Below the pieces are notes generated by a model. It did not search any database. It was not told where the DNA came from and was given only the letters and a program-made list of their open reading frames with translations. From Spirosoma fluviale (GTDB lineage Bacteria > Bacteroidota > Bacteroidia > Cytophagales > Spirosomataceae), in contig NZ_OCNH01000001.1 of NCBI RefSeq assembly GCF_900230225.1, forward strand, positions 744,001 through 808,000: 64,000 nt of DNA. Reading direction: 5' to 3'. The position numbers were made by a program, and so were the translations under genes. This document shows, piece after piece, positions 46,253-55,182 of this stretch (positions are counted from its first letter, which is position 1; every line of letters starts with the position of its first letter).

Positions 46253-46608
46253 AGCACTGGAGCCGGTTTAGGTATCATTGACTTTTTACTGATAATTTAT
46301 TGCGGCTATTAAACAGAGTGCCTGTGTAGGAATGAAAGCAGGCTCCGGTATGGGGCATTCGTTTCTACAACTCAGCAAAAGGTAAGCGGTGTATGTGCAT
46401 TGCATGAATCAGGCCGCTACTGATGTATTAACTCTGCCAACCATAAATACCGTATCATTCCTTCTGTCGCTTACGAGTTGGTTTGCTTGCCGAATGTTAA
46501 TTGGCGCGACATCAACTCGCCCGGCAACGACCTGGTGTTGGAGGAACAAATCAACGAATTAGACTACCAAACAGGTAAAGAGGCCGTGTAGGGGTAACCC
46601 ACAAAACT
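46253..46608. other. Gap containing a possible gene remnant
   Basis: 356 bp between the kinase-fold gene and the first glycosyltransferase. The second half carries an open frame without a start codon (described separately). The first half shows no ORF, hairpin or promoter that I could support. Confidence 0.4.
46424..46591 (+). pseudogene. Possible remnant of a protein gene
   Basis: An open frame of 55 codons between stops at 46421 and 46589 has protein-like composition (HKYRIIPSVAYELVCLP, NWRDINSPGNDLVLEEQ, INELDYQTGKEAV) but no ATG and no usable alternative start. It ends 17 bp before the glycosyltransferase ATG. It may be the 3' end of a gene whose front was deleted. The parent family is not recognised, and chance cannot be excluded. 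Confidence 0.35.
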
Positions 46609-47757
46609 ATGAAATCGAAGCGAATAATTGCCGTTCATTTACTCAATGACTTTAGTGGTAGCCCTCTTGTTTTTCGGCAGGCACTGGAAGCCCTTGAAGA
46701 GGCAAACCTTGATCTTGTTTTATTTACAGCTACGCCTAGTGGGAGTGGTTTTTTGAGTAACCTGCCGGGCGTGACCATGCAACCCATCGCCTATAAATGG
46801 CATCCGGCCAAGCTGGTCACTCTTTGGTATTACCTGAATATTCAGCTCCGGTTGTTCTTCAGACTGCTGTTTTTTCTACGATCGACCGATGAGGTGTATA
46901 TCAACACCCTGTTGCCTTTCGGTGCAGCACTGGCCGGTGGGCTGCGCGGTTGTCGGGTTGTGTATCATGTACATGAAGTAAGCCTAAAACCCTGGCTGCT
47001 GAAAGCATGGTTGCGGTCCATTGCAAATATTACGGCTCAGGAGGTATTGTTCGTCTCAAAATATACCCAGCAGCAGACCGGACTCACGCGTCCCGTTTGT
47101 CGGCAAGTTTACAATGCGTTGCGAGATTCATTTACGGAACAGGCCAGTCAGCTCACCGAAGCCAATACCGCTTTCCCATTCACGGCCCTCATGCTGTGCT
47201 CCAACAAAGCCTACAAGGGTATTCATGAGTTTGTGGCTTGCGCCCGGCAGTTACCGCATATCCGGTTTATGCTCGTACTGAATGCAAAGGGTGAAGAGGT
47301 TGAGGTGTTCAGGAATCAGGTAAGCCCACCAGACAACTGTTCGATCTACCCCGCACAGGCCGATACTATTCCTTTTTACGAACAGGCTCACGTGGTCCTG
47401 AATCTATCAAATCCCGACGCCTGGGTTGAAACCTTCGGCATGACGGCCCTTGAAGCTATGGCCTGCGGCCGTCCAATTATTGTCCCGCCGGTTGGAGGGA
47501 TCTGTGAGTTAATCGAAGATTCGAAAGAAGGCTTCACCGTCGATGCCCGCAAGCCAGCATTGGTTGTTGAGCGACTCCAGCTATTGTCATCAGACATGAA
47601 CCTTTATCTGAAAATGGCTCAGGCTGCTCGTCAGCGCGCTAAGTTTTTCTCAGCACGCCGGTTTCGGCAGCAGATAACCGATGTTTTTGTGCCGGAACAG
47701 CGTAAAGATCAGTCTGTGTATTCGGTGGAAAAATTGTCCAGAATTGGGAATGACTAA
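46609..47757 (+). CDS. Glycosyltransferase family 4 (GT-B fold)
   Basis: 382 residues. The GT-B donor-binding half shows ALMLCSNKAYKGIHEF, then EQAHVVLNLSNP and ETFGMTALEAMACGRPIIVPPVGGICELIED, containing the E-x7-E glycosyltransferase motif. It transfers a sugar from a nucleotide donor, probably to a lipid-linked intermediate at the cytoplasmic face of the membrane. The N-terminal half has a short hydrophobic patch (RLFFRLLFFL) that may touch the membrane. Neighbouring sugar transferases suggest surface polysaccharide synthesis. The sugar and acceptor are unknown. Confidence 0.9.
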   Translation: MKSKRIIAVHLLNDFSGSPLVFRQALEALEEANLDLVLFTATPSGSGFLSNLPGVTMQPIAYKWHPAKLVTLWYYLNIQLRLFFRLLFFLRSTDEVYINTLLPFGAALAGGLRGCRVVYHVHEVSLKPWLLKAWLRSIANITAQEVLFVSKYTQQQTGLTRPVCRQVYNALRDSFTEQASQLTEANTAFPFTALMLCSNKAYKGIHEFVACARQLPHIRFMLVLNAKGEEVEVFRNQVSPPDNCSIYPAQADTIPFYEQAHVVLNLSNPDAWVETFGMTALEAMACGRPIIVPPVGGICELIEDSKEGFTVDARKPALVVERLQLLSSDMNLYLKMAQAARQRAKFFSARRFRQQITDVFVPEQRKDQSVYSVEKLSRIGND

Positions 47758-47846
47758 CTAATAATATCATTTAAATAAACTCATTGCCAGATTGTTAGCA
47801 CTTTGGCACGACATAGGATAATAGAAAATTATTAATTAAGAATAGC

Positions 47847-49055
47847 ATGACTAAGACCAACGTAGCAATTATTGGAACTGTAGGTATCCCGGCCAAATAC
47901 GGCGGTTTCGAAACCCTGGCCGAGCACCTGGTTGATCACCTGGGTACCGAAACAAATATAACGGTCTACTGTACGACCAAAAAGTACGGACAGTCTGAGC
48001 GACCGGCAACGTATAAAGGGGCGAGGTTGGTGTATCTGCCCTTCGATGCCAACGGTATTCAAAGTATCATCTATGACTGCTTCAGTATTTTACATGCCTT
48101 ATTTTATGCCGACGTAATGCTCATTCTGGGCGTGAGTGGCGGATTTATGCTGCCTTTTGTCCGGTGGTTCACCAAGAAAAAAATCATCATCTCTATTGAT
48201 GGTATTGAGTGGAAACGGAACAAGTGGAGCAAAGCCGCCAGATGGTATCTGTGGGCGGCCGAATGGGTGGCCGTGCGCTACTCACACGCGGATATTTCGG
48301 ATAATGAGTCGATCCAGAACTACACGGCAATCCGGTACAAAACGCTAAGCCACATTATTGAGTACGGTGCCGACCACACCATTGCCGTCAGTCCAACGCC
48401 AGCCGATCGGGAAAAGTATCCTTTTCTGGCAGCGCCCTATGCGTTTACTGTTTGCCGGATCGAACCGGAAAACAACATCCACCTCGTGCTGGAGGCTTTT
48501 GCTCAATTGCCCAGGCATACGCTGGTTATGGTAGGAAACTGGACAAACAGTGAGTATGGGGCTAGCCTGCGTGAACAGCATAAGACGAATACGAATATTC
48601 ACCTGCTCGATCCGATTTATGACCAGCGGCAACTTGATCTGCTGCGCAGCAATTGTCTGATTTATGTGCATGGTCACAGCGCGGGCGGAACGAACCCATC
48701 GCTGGTAGAAGCTATGTACCTTGGCTTACCGGTTATTGCGTTCGATGTGGCCTATAACCGGTCGACAACGGAAAATAAAGCGCTGTTTTTCAGAACATCG
48801 GCCGAATTGGTCAAACGTATTGAGAACACGTCGATCAGTGAACTTAAGGAGCGGGCCGAAATTATGAAGACCATTGCCTATCGCCGGTATACCTGGACGG
48901 TCATTGCGCAGAAATACGCCTACCTCATTCGTCTTGTACAGCAGGTGTCTACCAAAAAAGAACTTAACTCGCTGGCAGGTACACGCCTGTCGTCCGATTG
49001 GCTGCTGGAGTCGGAACTGGCTCACTTACAAAGGCCTTCTTACTTTTACGAATAA
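47847..49055 (+). CDS. DUF1972-type glycosyltransferase (rhamnosyltransferase-like)
   Basis: 402 residues. The opening VAIIGTVGIPAKYGGFETLAEHL is typical of DUF1972 family 4 glycosyltransferases. The C-terminal donor half shows VCRIEPENNIHLVLEAF, then HGHSAGGTNPSLVEAMYLGLPVIAFDV with the E-x7-E-like motif. Family members often add rhamnose or related deoxysugars in polysaccharide pathways. The gene begins 89 bp after the previous one; a TTGGCACG sequence upstream resembles a sigma-54 -24 element. Confidence 0.91.
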   Translation: MTKTNVAIIGTVGIPAKYGGFETLAEHLVDHLGTETNITVYCTTKKYGQSERPATYKGARLVYLPFDANGIQSIIYDCFSILHALFYADVMLILGVSGGFMLPFVRWFTKKKIIISIDGIEWKRNKWSKAARWYLWAAEWVAVRYSHADISDNESIQNYTAIRYKTLSHIIEYGADHTIAVSPTPADREKYPFLAAPYAFTVCRIEPENNIHLVLEAFAQLPRHTLVMVGNWTNSEYGASLREQHKTNTNIHLLDPIYDQRQLDLLRSNCLIYVHGHSAGGTNPSLVEAMYLGLPVIAFDVAYNRSTTENKALFFRTSAELVKRIENTSISELKERAEIMKTIAYRRYTWTVIAQKYAYLIRLVQQVSTKKELNSLAGTRLSSDWLLESELAHLQRPSYFYE

Positions 49056-49095
49056 ACTATACGTACAGATACCCGTCAGTATATATTAAAAAAAC

Positions 49096-50196
49096 ATGAT
49101 ACAAGATCTTCTTACGACAAACAGCCTGATTCTTGGCTTCCTGATTGCGCTGGTAAGCTGCTGGGTGCTTTTACCCTTCCTCATTAAGTTAAGCCCCGTA
49201 ATCGGGCTGGTTGATAAGCCTAACTTCCGGAAGGTGCATCAAAAGCTGATTCCTGCCATTGGCGGGTTGACTATTGCCCTGGCCGTAACGTTTACAGCCC
49301 TGGTGTATGCGCCTTTACGTAATTTGTTAACCCAGAATCTTCCGTTGACTATTGCCCTGGCAACCCTCACAATAACGGGTGTGCTTGATGATCGACTGAA
49401 CCTGCCGGCCATACTTCGCCTGGGTATTCAGTTGGGTTGCGCCTACCTGATCGCCAGTTCCGGTATTCGCCTGACTTCGCTTCATGGCGTATTTGGCATC
49501 ATGGAACTGTCCGTATTTTTTCAGTATGCCATTACCATGTTCGTCCTGACCGTTATGGCCAATGCCTTCAACTTGATTGATGGCGTTGATGGGCTTGCCG
49601 GTAGCTTAGCGTTTAGCAACAGTTTCGTGTTCAGTGTATTGGCCATTGTTGTGGGCCAGCAGGAATGGCTGGCGCTGCTGTTGCCTGTTGCCGGTGCATT
49701 GCTTGCTTTCCTGAGGTACAACTGGCGCCCCGCCAAATTATTCATGGGCGACGGTGGCTCTGTTGTGCTTGGCTTTCTTATGGCGGCTCTGGGAATTATA
49801 TTTATTGAAGGATCGTACTTACAAGCCGTTGCTTACGGGCCGTATGCCATTATTTTAACGACCGCCAGTTGCATGATCCCGTTAATTGACGCACTCCGCG
49901 TGGCTATAAACCGGATGCGGAAGGGAAAGTCTCCATTTGCTGCCGACAAAAACCACATGCACCACTGGTTCCTGAAGCATCGCTTCGTTCACTCGGAGAT
50001 AACGCTGCGTATCGTTAAAACACATGCTGCCCTGACCGTTTTGTCCATCCTGGCTTCCTTTGTTTTCAGTGTTACCACAATAATTTTCCTCCAGATTTTC
50101 GCCGTTATTCTCTACACCTGGATAATTCAGTTCAGTCATGCATTCCTCAAAAATGTTAGATTAGTAAAGGCACTTGAAACAAAGTTTGTCCCATAA
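49096..50196 (+). CDS. WecA/MraY-family polyprenyl-phosphate sugar-1-phosphate transferase
   Basis: 366 residues with about eleven hydrophobic segments. It would start a glycan by moving a sugar-1-phosphate (often GlcNAc-1-P) from a UDP-sugar to undecaprenyl phosphate at the inner membrane. Motifs in order: HQKLIPAIGG, GVLDDRLNL (acidic pair), NAFNLIDGVDGLAG, FMGDGGS, and DKNHMHH close to the family HHH signature. It starts 40 bp after the glycosyltransferase and completes the initiation step for this polysaccharide block. Confidence 0.95.
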   Translation: MIQDLLTTNSLILGFLIALVSCWVLLPFLIKLSPVIGLVDKPNFRKVHQKLIPAIGGLTIALAVTFTALVYAPLRNLLTQNLPLTIALATLTITGVLDDRLNLPAILRLGIQLGCAYLIASSGIRLTSLHGVFGIMELSVFFQYAITMFVLTVMANAFNLIDGVDGLAGSLAFSNSFVFSVLAIVVGQQEWLALLLPVAGALLAFLRYNWRPAKLFMGDGGSVVLGFLMAALGIIFIEGSYLQAVAYGPYAIILTTASCMIPLIDALRVAINRMRKGKSPFAADKNHMHHWFLKHRFVHSEITLRIVKTHAALTVLSILASFVFSVTTIIFLQIFAVILYTWIIQFSHAFLKNVRLVKALETKFVP

Positions 50197-50340
50197 CTCA
50201 ATTTTTTTAGGTCTGCGACAGAAAAATCGCGTAATCAAATTCATTAATCAAGGGAAGCTTTTGTTTGCTAATTTAACTTTTGAATAAATTAGTGAATTAA
50301 TTGTTTTAATCATGCCAAATACGGCGTGACAACTTGTACT

Positions 50341-51705
50341 ATGAATGAGTCCAGCATCTACCGTATTTTTATTGTCGAAGATGATCCATGGTATGGTGAA
50401 GTACTAAAGTACCACCTGTCAATGAATCCGAATTACGAACTTCACCGGTTTACCACCGGTGAAGCTTGTATGAAGTACCTTAGTGTTTGTCAGCCCCACC
50501 TGATTACACTTGATTATTCCTTACCCGATACCAATGGGGCCGAGTTGTTTCGTCGTCTTCAGGAGCGATTGCCCGATACACCGGTTATTGTGATCAGCGG
50601 GCAAAAAGACGTTGAAACCGCCGTTGGGCTGCTTCAGGCGGGGGTTTACAGCTATTTTGTGAAGGATGATCGAACAAAAGATCTCCTGTGGAATGCGATT
50701 CTTAAACTCCGGGAAAATCAAAGCCTTAAACAGGAGGTTGACCAGCTACGTGAAGAGTTAGGCCAGAAATATGACTTCAACTCAATCATAAAAGGGAGCA
50801 GTCAGGCAATAGGCAAGGTATTTGCACTCGTAGAAAAGGCAGTTCGAACAAACATCAACGTGTCGATCACCGGCGAAACCGGTACCGGAAAAGAATTGGT
50901 TGCCAAGGCCATCCACTACCATTCTGACCGCCGGAAAAAGCCTTTTGTTGCCGTCAATATGGCCGCTATTCCTAAAGAGCTGGCTGAGAGTGAATTATTT
51001 GGACACGAAAAAGGAGCGTTTACCGGAGCACTGAACAAAAAAATAGGGCGATTCGAGGAAGCCAACAAAGGCACCTTATTTCTGGATGAGATTGCCGAGC
51101 TGGATTTAACGTTGCAGAGTAAACTGCTGCGGGTTTTGCAGGAACGCGAGCTTAGCCGGGTAGGGGGTAGTGAAAAAATTATGCTCGATATTCGGTTGGT
51201 GATTGCCTCACACAAAAATCTGCTCGATGAGGTTAGGCAAGGCCGCTTTCGCGAGGATCTATATTACCGGATCATGGGGCTACCTATTGAATTACCCCCA
51301 CTTCGTGAACGCTCAACAGATATAATGCTCCTGGCGAGGCACTTTCTGGATGAATTTTGTAAAGATAATCGCCTGGGCACAATGACTATCTTGCCCGCTA
51401 CTACCGAAAAGTTGATGCGTTACAATTTTCCCGGAAATGTGCGTGAATTAAAGTCGATCATTCAACTGGCAGCGGTCATGAGTGATGGTGTCGAAATCAG
51501 ACCCGACGACCTTTTGTTTGCCTCTATTTCGGGAAGTAACGGAGGAATGACCGAAGAGATGACACTTCGCGGTTACACTATTCAAATTATCAAGTCTTAT
51601 TTGAAAAAATACGACAACAATGTACTCCTGGTAGCCGATAAGCTGGATATAGGGAAATCAACCATTTACAAGATGATCCAGAACGACGAACTTTCTTTAT
51701 CCTGA
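50341..51705 (+). CDS. NtrC-type sigma-54-dependent response regulator
   Basis: 454 residues from ATG 50341 (a GTG at 50326 is in frame but less likely). The receiver (about 5-120) has phosphoacceptor D58 in ITLDYSLPD and the switch serine in VIVISGQKD. A coiled linker is followed by the AAA+ domain: Walker A GETGTGKE at 178-185, the sigma-54 contact loop GAFTGA at 225-230, and Walker B in GTLFLDEIAE. The C-terminus carries a Fis-type helix-turn-helix (LLVADKLDIGKSTIYKMI). It would activate RNA polymerase-sigma-54 promoters, possibly those of the polysaccharide genes. The hybrid kinase starts 32 bp downstream. Confidence 0.96.
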   Translation: MNESSIYRIFIVEDDPWYGEVLKYHLSMNPNYELHRFTTGEACMKYLSVCQPHLITLDYSLPDTNGAELFRRLQERLPDTPVIVISGQKDVETAVGLLQAGVYSYFVKDDRTKDLLWNAILKLRENQSLKQEVDQLREELGQKYDFNSIIKGSSQAIGKVFALVEKAVRTNINVSITGETGTGKELVAKAIHYHSDRRKKPFVAVNMAAIPKELAESELFGHEKGAFTGALNKKIGRFEEANKGTLFLDEIAELDLTLQSKLLRVLQERELSRVGGSEKIMLDIRLVIASHKNLLDEVRQGRFREDLYYRIMGLPIELPPLRERSTDIMLLARHFLDEFCKDNRLGTMTILPATTEKLMRYNFPGNVRELKSIIQLAAVMSDGVEIRPDDLLFASISGSNGGMTEEMTLRGYTIQIIKSYLKKYDNNVLLVADKLDIGKSTIYKMIQNDELSLS

Positions 51706-51736
51706 GCAATCGCTTGTGTGAACCAGAAGACCCAAT

Positions 51737-54556
51737 ATGAAAAGAGAGACAACTAGTATACCCTCAAATGAGCCGTTATCAACCGATCTGCTGCATCTGG
51801 AAAACGAGCAGCTCCGGGCTGAAGTGGAACAATTGAGGGATATGATACGCCAGCAACAGACCGAGTTAACCCGTATTGAACAACGGTGGGAATTTGCTCT
51901 GGAAGGCTTTGGAGATGCTGTCTGGGAACTGAATCTGCAAACGAAGGAAATCATACGATCTGCCAGGTATCGTGAAATTCTGGGCTATACACGGGAGGAG
52001 TTTCCGGATGTTGTGGCGATATGGATGGATAAATTGCACCCTCAGGATCGGCAACAGTTAACGGATCCGGACATGAGCTTGTATCAAACCGGCGTTCGGA
52101 AGAGTCACGTAACCGAATATCGCCTTCTGGCTAAAGATGGTACCTACAGGCATTTTTTGGATCGGGGACGTATATTTAGTTATTCGGAAGATGGCAGGCC
52201 CCTGCTCATGATTGGCACCAGCACCGATATTACTCATCAAAAAAATATAGAGGAAGCCTTACGAACCAGCGCACATCGATTATCAAATCTTATTGCTGAT
52301 TTTCAGGAAGGTATTTTGCTGGAAGACGAAAATCGGGCTATTGTACTGGTCAATCAGCAGTTTTGCAACATGTTCTCCGTACCGTTGACGCCCGACGCCT
52401 TGAAAGGCGTCGATTGCTCGGGTATGGCCGAGCAAAGTAAAGGTCATTTTAAGGAGCAGGAAGCGTTTGTTACGCGGGTTGATCAGTTATTAAAAGATCA
52501 GAAGCTGGTCATTGGCGAGGAGATCGCCCTGGCCGATGGGCGTACCTTTGAACGAGACTATATCCCCATCTTTATAGACGGTACGTATGCTGGGCATCTG
52601 TGGAAATACACGGATATTACAAAGCGTAAGCACGCTGAGGATGCCGCTTTTCACCTCAATGAAAAATACCAGCGTATTATTGAGAACATGAACCTGGGTC
52701 TCATTGAGGTCGATCTGGAGGAGCGTATCGTGTATACGAACCAGAGTTTTTGTGCCATGAGTGGCTATGAGCCGGATGAGTTGATCGGGCAGGTCGCAAC
52801 CGATATTCTGCTGAAAGGTCAGAATATTCAGTTCATGAAGGAGAAGAACGAAAGTCGATTGAAAGGAGACGTCGATGCGTACGAAGTATCCATTAAAAAC
52901 AAGCGTGGTGAGGCCATGTGGTGGCTGGTGAGTGGGGCACCCCTGTACGCTGAGTCGGGGCAGATTATTGGCTCTACCGGCATACATCTGGACATTACCA
53001 AGCAAAAGCAGCTTGAGTCAGAGCTTCGGGTAGCCAAACAGGAAGCGGAACATTCGGCGCGGGCAAAAGAGCTATTTCTGGCCAATATGAGTCATGAAAT
53101 TCGTACGCCCATGAATGCCATTCTAAACCTTGGGCAACAAATTAAAAACACGAGTCTCACCGAACATCAGCAGTTCTTTATCGGCATGATCAACACGGCT
53201 GCCAGCAACCTGTTGGTCATTATTAATGATATACTGGATTTTTCAAAAATTGAAGCCGGGGAGCTCTCGCTGGAACATATCAATTTCAGCATGGCTGCTC
53301 TCATTGAGCAGGCTGTGCAGGTAATGACACAGGATGCTGAAAAGAAAGGACTGGTAATTACCCAAAAAATTGACCCCAGTCTGGCTCCTGCGCTCATGGG
53401 CGATCCTTTTCGAATAAATCAGATTTTATTAAACCTGATTGGGAATTCGGTTAAGTTTACAAACTCGGGAAGCGTTCATATCCAGTGCGACTGTAAAAAA
53501 GCGGCCAGAAATCAACTGGTTACCCTGTCTGTAATGGATACGGGCATTGGCATCGCTCCTGAATTTCTGCGCAATTTATTTGCAAAATTCACGCAGGAAG
53601 ATGGCAGTATTGGGCGTCGGTACGGTGGGTCGGGGCTTGGCATGAGCATTACCAAGCAATTAGTTGAACTGATGGGGGGGACCATTGATGTTCAAAGCGA
53701 GAAAAATAAAGGAACTACAGTAACTGTAAAGCTATCACTGCCCATTGGTAAGAACGATAACGAAGTGAATCAGAAACAAACAACTCCGAATGAAGATGTC
53801 CTGCTGTCGAAACGTATTTTGCTGGTAGAGGATAATGCAATGAACCGGCTGGTGGTTACCACCATACTCAAACCGTATGGGGTAACGATTGTCGAAGAAA
53901 CAAATGGCTTTAACGCAGTAGAAAGACTCCGGAAAGAGACCTTCGATATTGTGCTGATGGATGTCCAGATGCCGGTTATGGATGGATTGGAAGCTACCCG
54001 TATTACGCGGCAGGAAATCAGTAAGTCGCTGCCAATAGTGGCATTGACGGCCAGTGTCATACGGACCGAGAAAGAAGAGTGTTTTAATGTTGGTATGAAT
54101 GACTTTCTGGCAAAGCCATTCGAAGGTAAAGAACTGGTTGGTATGCTCATGAAGTGGCTTCACGGTGTTGTTGAGGTCGTTGAGCCGGAAGCGAAAGAAG
54201 AACATGAATCGCTCTACAACTTGTCTAGATTAGAGACGATCAGCCGGGGAAGTCAGGAGTTTATCCAAAAAATGATCCAGCTATTTTGTACTGAAGCACC
54301 CGATGTGGCGACTCAGATAAAAGCAGCCTATGAAGCCGGCGATTTTAGCAAAGTGAAATACCTGGCGCACCGGATAAAACCCACCGTTGAGACAATGGAT
54401 ATTACATCGCAGATTGAATCTATTCGCCAGATAGAGAGTCTGGCAAGTAATGGAGTAGCATCCAATGAGCTGGAGTTACTTGTCAATGATTTCGAGAAGA
54501 CAATCCATCTGGTAACAGAACACATGCAAACAACCTACGGTACCGAAGATAAGTAG
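51737..54556 (+). CDS. Hybrid sensor histidine kinase with PAS, receiver and Hpt domains
   Basis: 939 residues with no transmembrane segment, so a cytosolic sensor. The order is: coiled coil (about 15-45), three PAS-type domains (about 48-175, 178-300, 305-430), HisKA with H453 in NMSHEIRTPMN, HATPase (about 555-680, with DTGIGIAPEFL and GGSGLGMSI), receiver with D742 in LMDVQMPVMDG, and a C-terminal Hpt with H878 in LAHRIKP. All four phosphotransfer residues are present, so a complete His-Asp-His relay ends in an Hpt that can load a separate receiver such as the regulator just upstream. Confidence 0.95.
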   Translation: MKRETTSIPSNEPLSTDLLHLENEQLRAEVEQLRDMIRQQQTELTRIEQRWEFALEGFGDAVWELNLQTKEIIRSARYREILGYTREEFPDVVAIWMDKLHPQDRQQLTDPDMSLYQTGVRKSHVTEYRLLAKDGTYRHFLDRGRIFSYSEDGRPLLMIGTSTDITHQKNIEEALRTSAHRLSNLIADFQEGILLEDENRAIVLVNQQFCNMFSVPLTPDALKGVDCSGMAEQSKGHFKEQEAFVTRVDQLLKDQKLVIGEEIALADGRTFERDYIPIFIDGTYAGHLWKYTDITKRKHAEDAAFHLNEKYQRIIENMNLGLIEVDLEERIVYTNQSFCAMSGYEPDELIGQVATDILLKGQNIQFMKEKNESRLKGDVDAYEVSIKNKRGEAMWWLVSGAPLYAESGQIIGSTGIHLDITKQKQLESELRVAKQEAEHSARAKELFLANMSHEIRTPMNAILNLGQQIKNTSLTEHQQFFIGMINTAASNLLVIINDILDFSKIEAGELSLEHINFSMAALIEQAVQVMTQDAEKKGLVITQKIDPSLAPALMGDPFRINQILLNLIGNSVKFTNSGSVHIQCDCKKAARNQLVTLSVMDTGIGIAPEFLRNLFAKFTQEDGSIGRRYGGSGLGMSITKQLVELMGGTIDVQSEKNKGTTVTVKLSLPIGKNDNEVNQKQTTPNEDVLLSKRILLVEDNAMNRLVVTTILKPYGVTIVEETNGFNAVERLRKETFDIVLMDVQMPVMDGLEATRITRQEISKSLPIVALTASVIRTEKEECFNVGMNDFLAKPFEGKELVGMLMKWLHGVVEVVEPEAKEEHESLYNLSRLETISRGSQEFIQKMIQLFCTEAPDVATQIKAAYEAGDFSKVKYLAHRIKPTVETMDITSQIESIRQIESLASNGVASNELELLVNDFEKTIHLVTEHMQTTYGTEDK

Positions 54557-54655
54557 TGGTTATTGGTTATTGGTTATTGAGTTAAACTGCTGATAGTTAT
54601 AGGTCTACTCTTGGTCAGTGACTAATAACCAATAACCACTGACCAATAACCAATC
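54557..54655. repeat. Inverted repeat with TTGGTTA-type heptamer arms
   Basis: Starts directly after the kinase stop codon. Three tandem copies of a 7-bp unit TGGTTAT (54557 onward) face AATAACCAATAACCA (54624-54638), a 15-bp perfect complement. A second pair, TTGGTCAGTG (54611-54620) with CACTGACCAA (54637-54646), is nested inside. The heptamers recall short tandem repeats described in filamentous cyanobacteria. Confidence 0.8.
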
Positions 54656-54706
54656 ATTAAAAAGTTAGCTGCCTTTAAACTTTATAGGTATTATTCTGGT
54701 TAATAT

Positions 54707-54726
54707 ATTGTGCACAATTTAATTGT
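54707..54726. promoter_or_regulatory. Probable OhrR operator
   Basis: Two overlapping perfect palindromes: ATTGTGCACAAT (54707-54718) and ACAATTTAATTGT (54714-54726, a 13-mer centred on one T). The second matches the core of the Bacillus subtilis OhrR operator (ACAATT-N-AATTGT, from memory). It ends 5 bp before the ohrR ATG, well placed for autorepression. Confidence 0.7.
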
Positions 54727-54731
54727 CCATA

Positions 54732-55172
54732 ATGAACAAACTGCTTCTCGATAATCAACTCTGCTTTCCATTGTATGCACTTTCGCGTCAGGTAACGGCG
54801 CTATACCGGCCCTTACTCGAAAAACTGGAACTGACGTATCCTCAATATCTGGTTATGCTCCTGCTCTGGGAGACCGATAATCGATTCGTAGGCGAAATAG
54901 GCGAGCATTTGTTGCTGGATTCCGGTACGCTTACGCCCCTGTTAAAACGACTTGAACAAAAACAGCTAATTACCCGAACACGCAACCCGGCCGATGAACG
55001 CCAGGTTACCATTCAACTAACCGAAGCCGGTCAGACCCTTAAGAATCAGGCCGTTGATATTCCCGCTCAGTTACAGGAAAGTATGAGCCTGGACGATCAG
55101 CAGACAGTTAATTTGAGAGTTCAGCTCATGACGTTATTAAATCAATTGACAAAAACAGAAACCATTATTTAG
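54732..55172 (+). CDS. ohrR: MarR-family peroxide-sensing regulator, OhrR type
   Basis: 146 residues from ATG 54732 (a TTG at 54723 is in frame). The dimeric winged-helix repressor is recognised by LLDNQLCFPLYALSRQ with the reactive cysteine C11, the position of the OhrR peroxide sensor, and by the wing region RTRNPADERQVTIQLTEAG. Oxidation of the cysteine by organic hydroperoxides releases DNA and switches on ohr. It is 10 bp upstream of the ohr gene and follows a matching operator. Confidence 0.93.
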   Translation: MNKLLLDNQLCFPLYALSRQVTALYRPLLEKLELTYPQYLVMLLLWETDNRFVGEIGEHLLLDSGTLTPLLKRLEQKQLITRTRNPADERQVTIQLTEAGQTLKNQAVDIPAQLQESMSLDDQQTVNLRVQLMTLLNQLTKTETII

Positions 55173-55182
55173 TTAACCAATT

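Noticed and set aside
47801..47820. A firm sigma-54 promoter call at TTGGCACG
   Set aside because: The -24 half is perfect but the -12 half (AGGA) is not, so it is listed only as a hypothesis.
54557..54655. Heptamer arrays as a CRISPR array
   Set aside because: Units are 7-9 bp without unique spacers, arms are inverted, and no cas gene is present.
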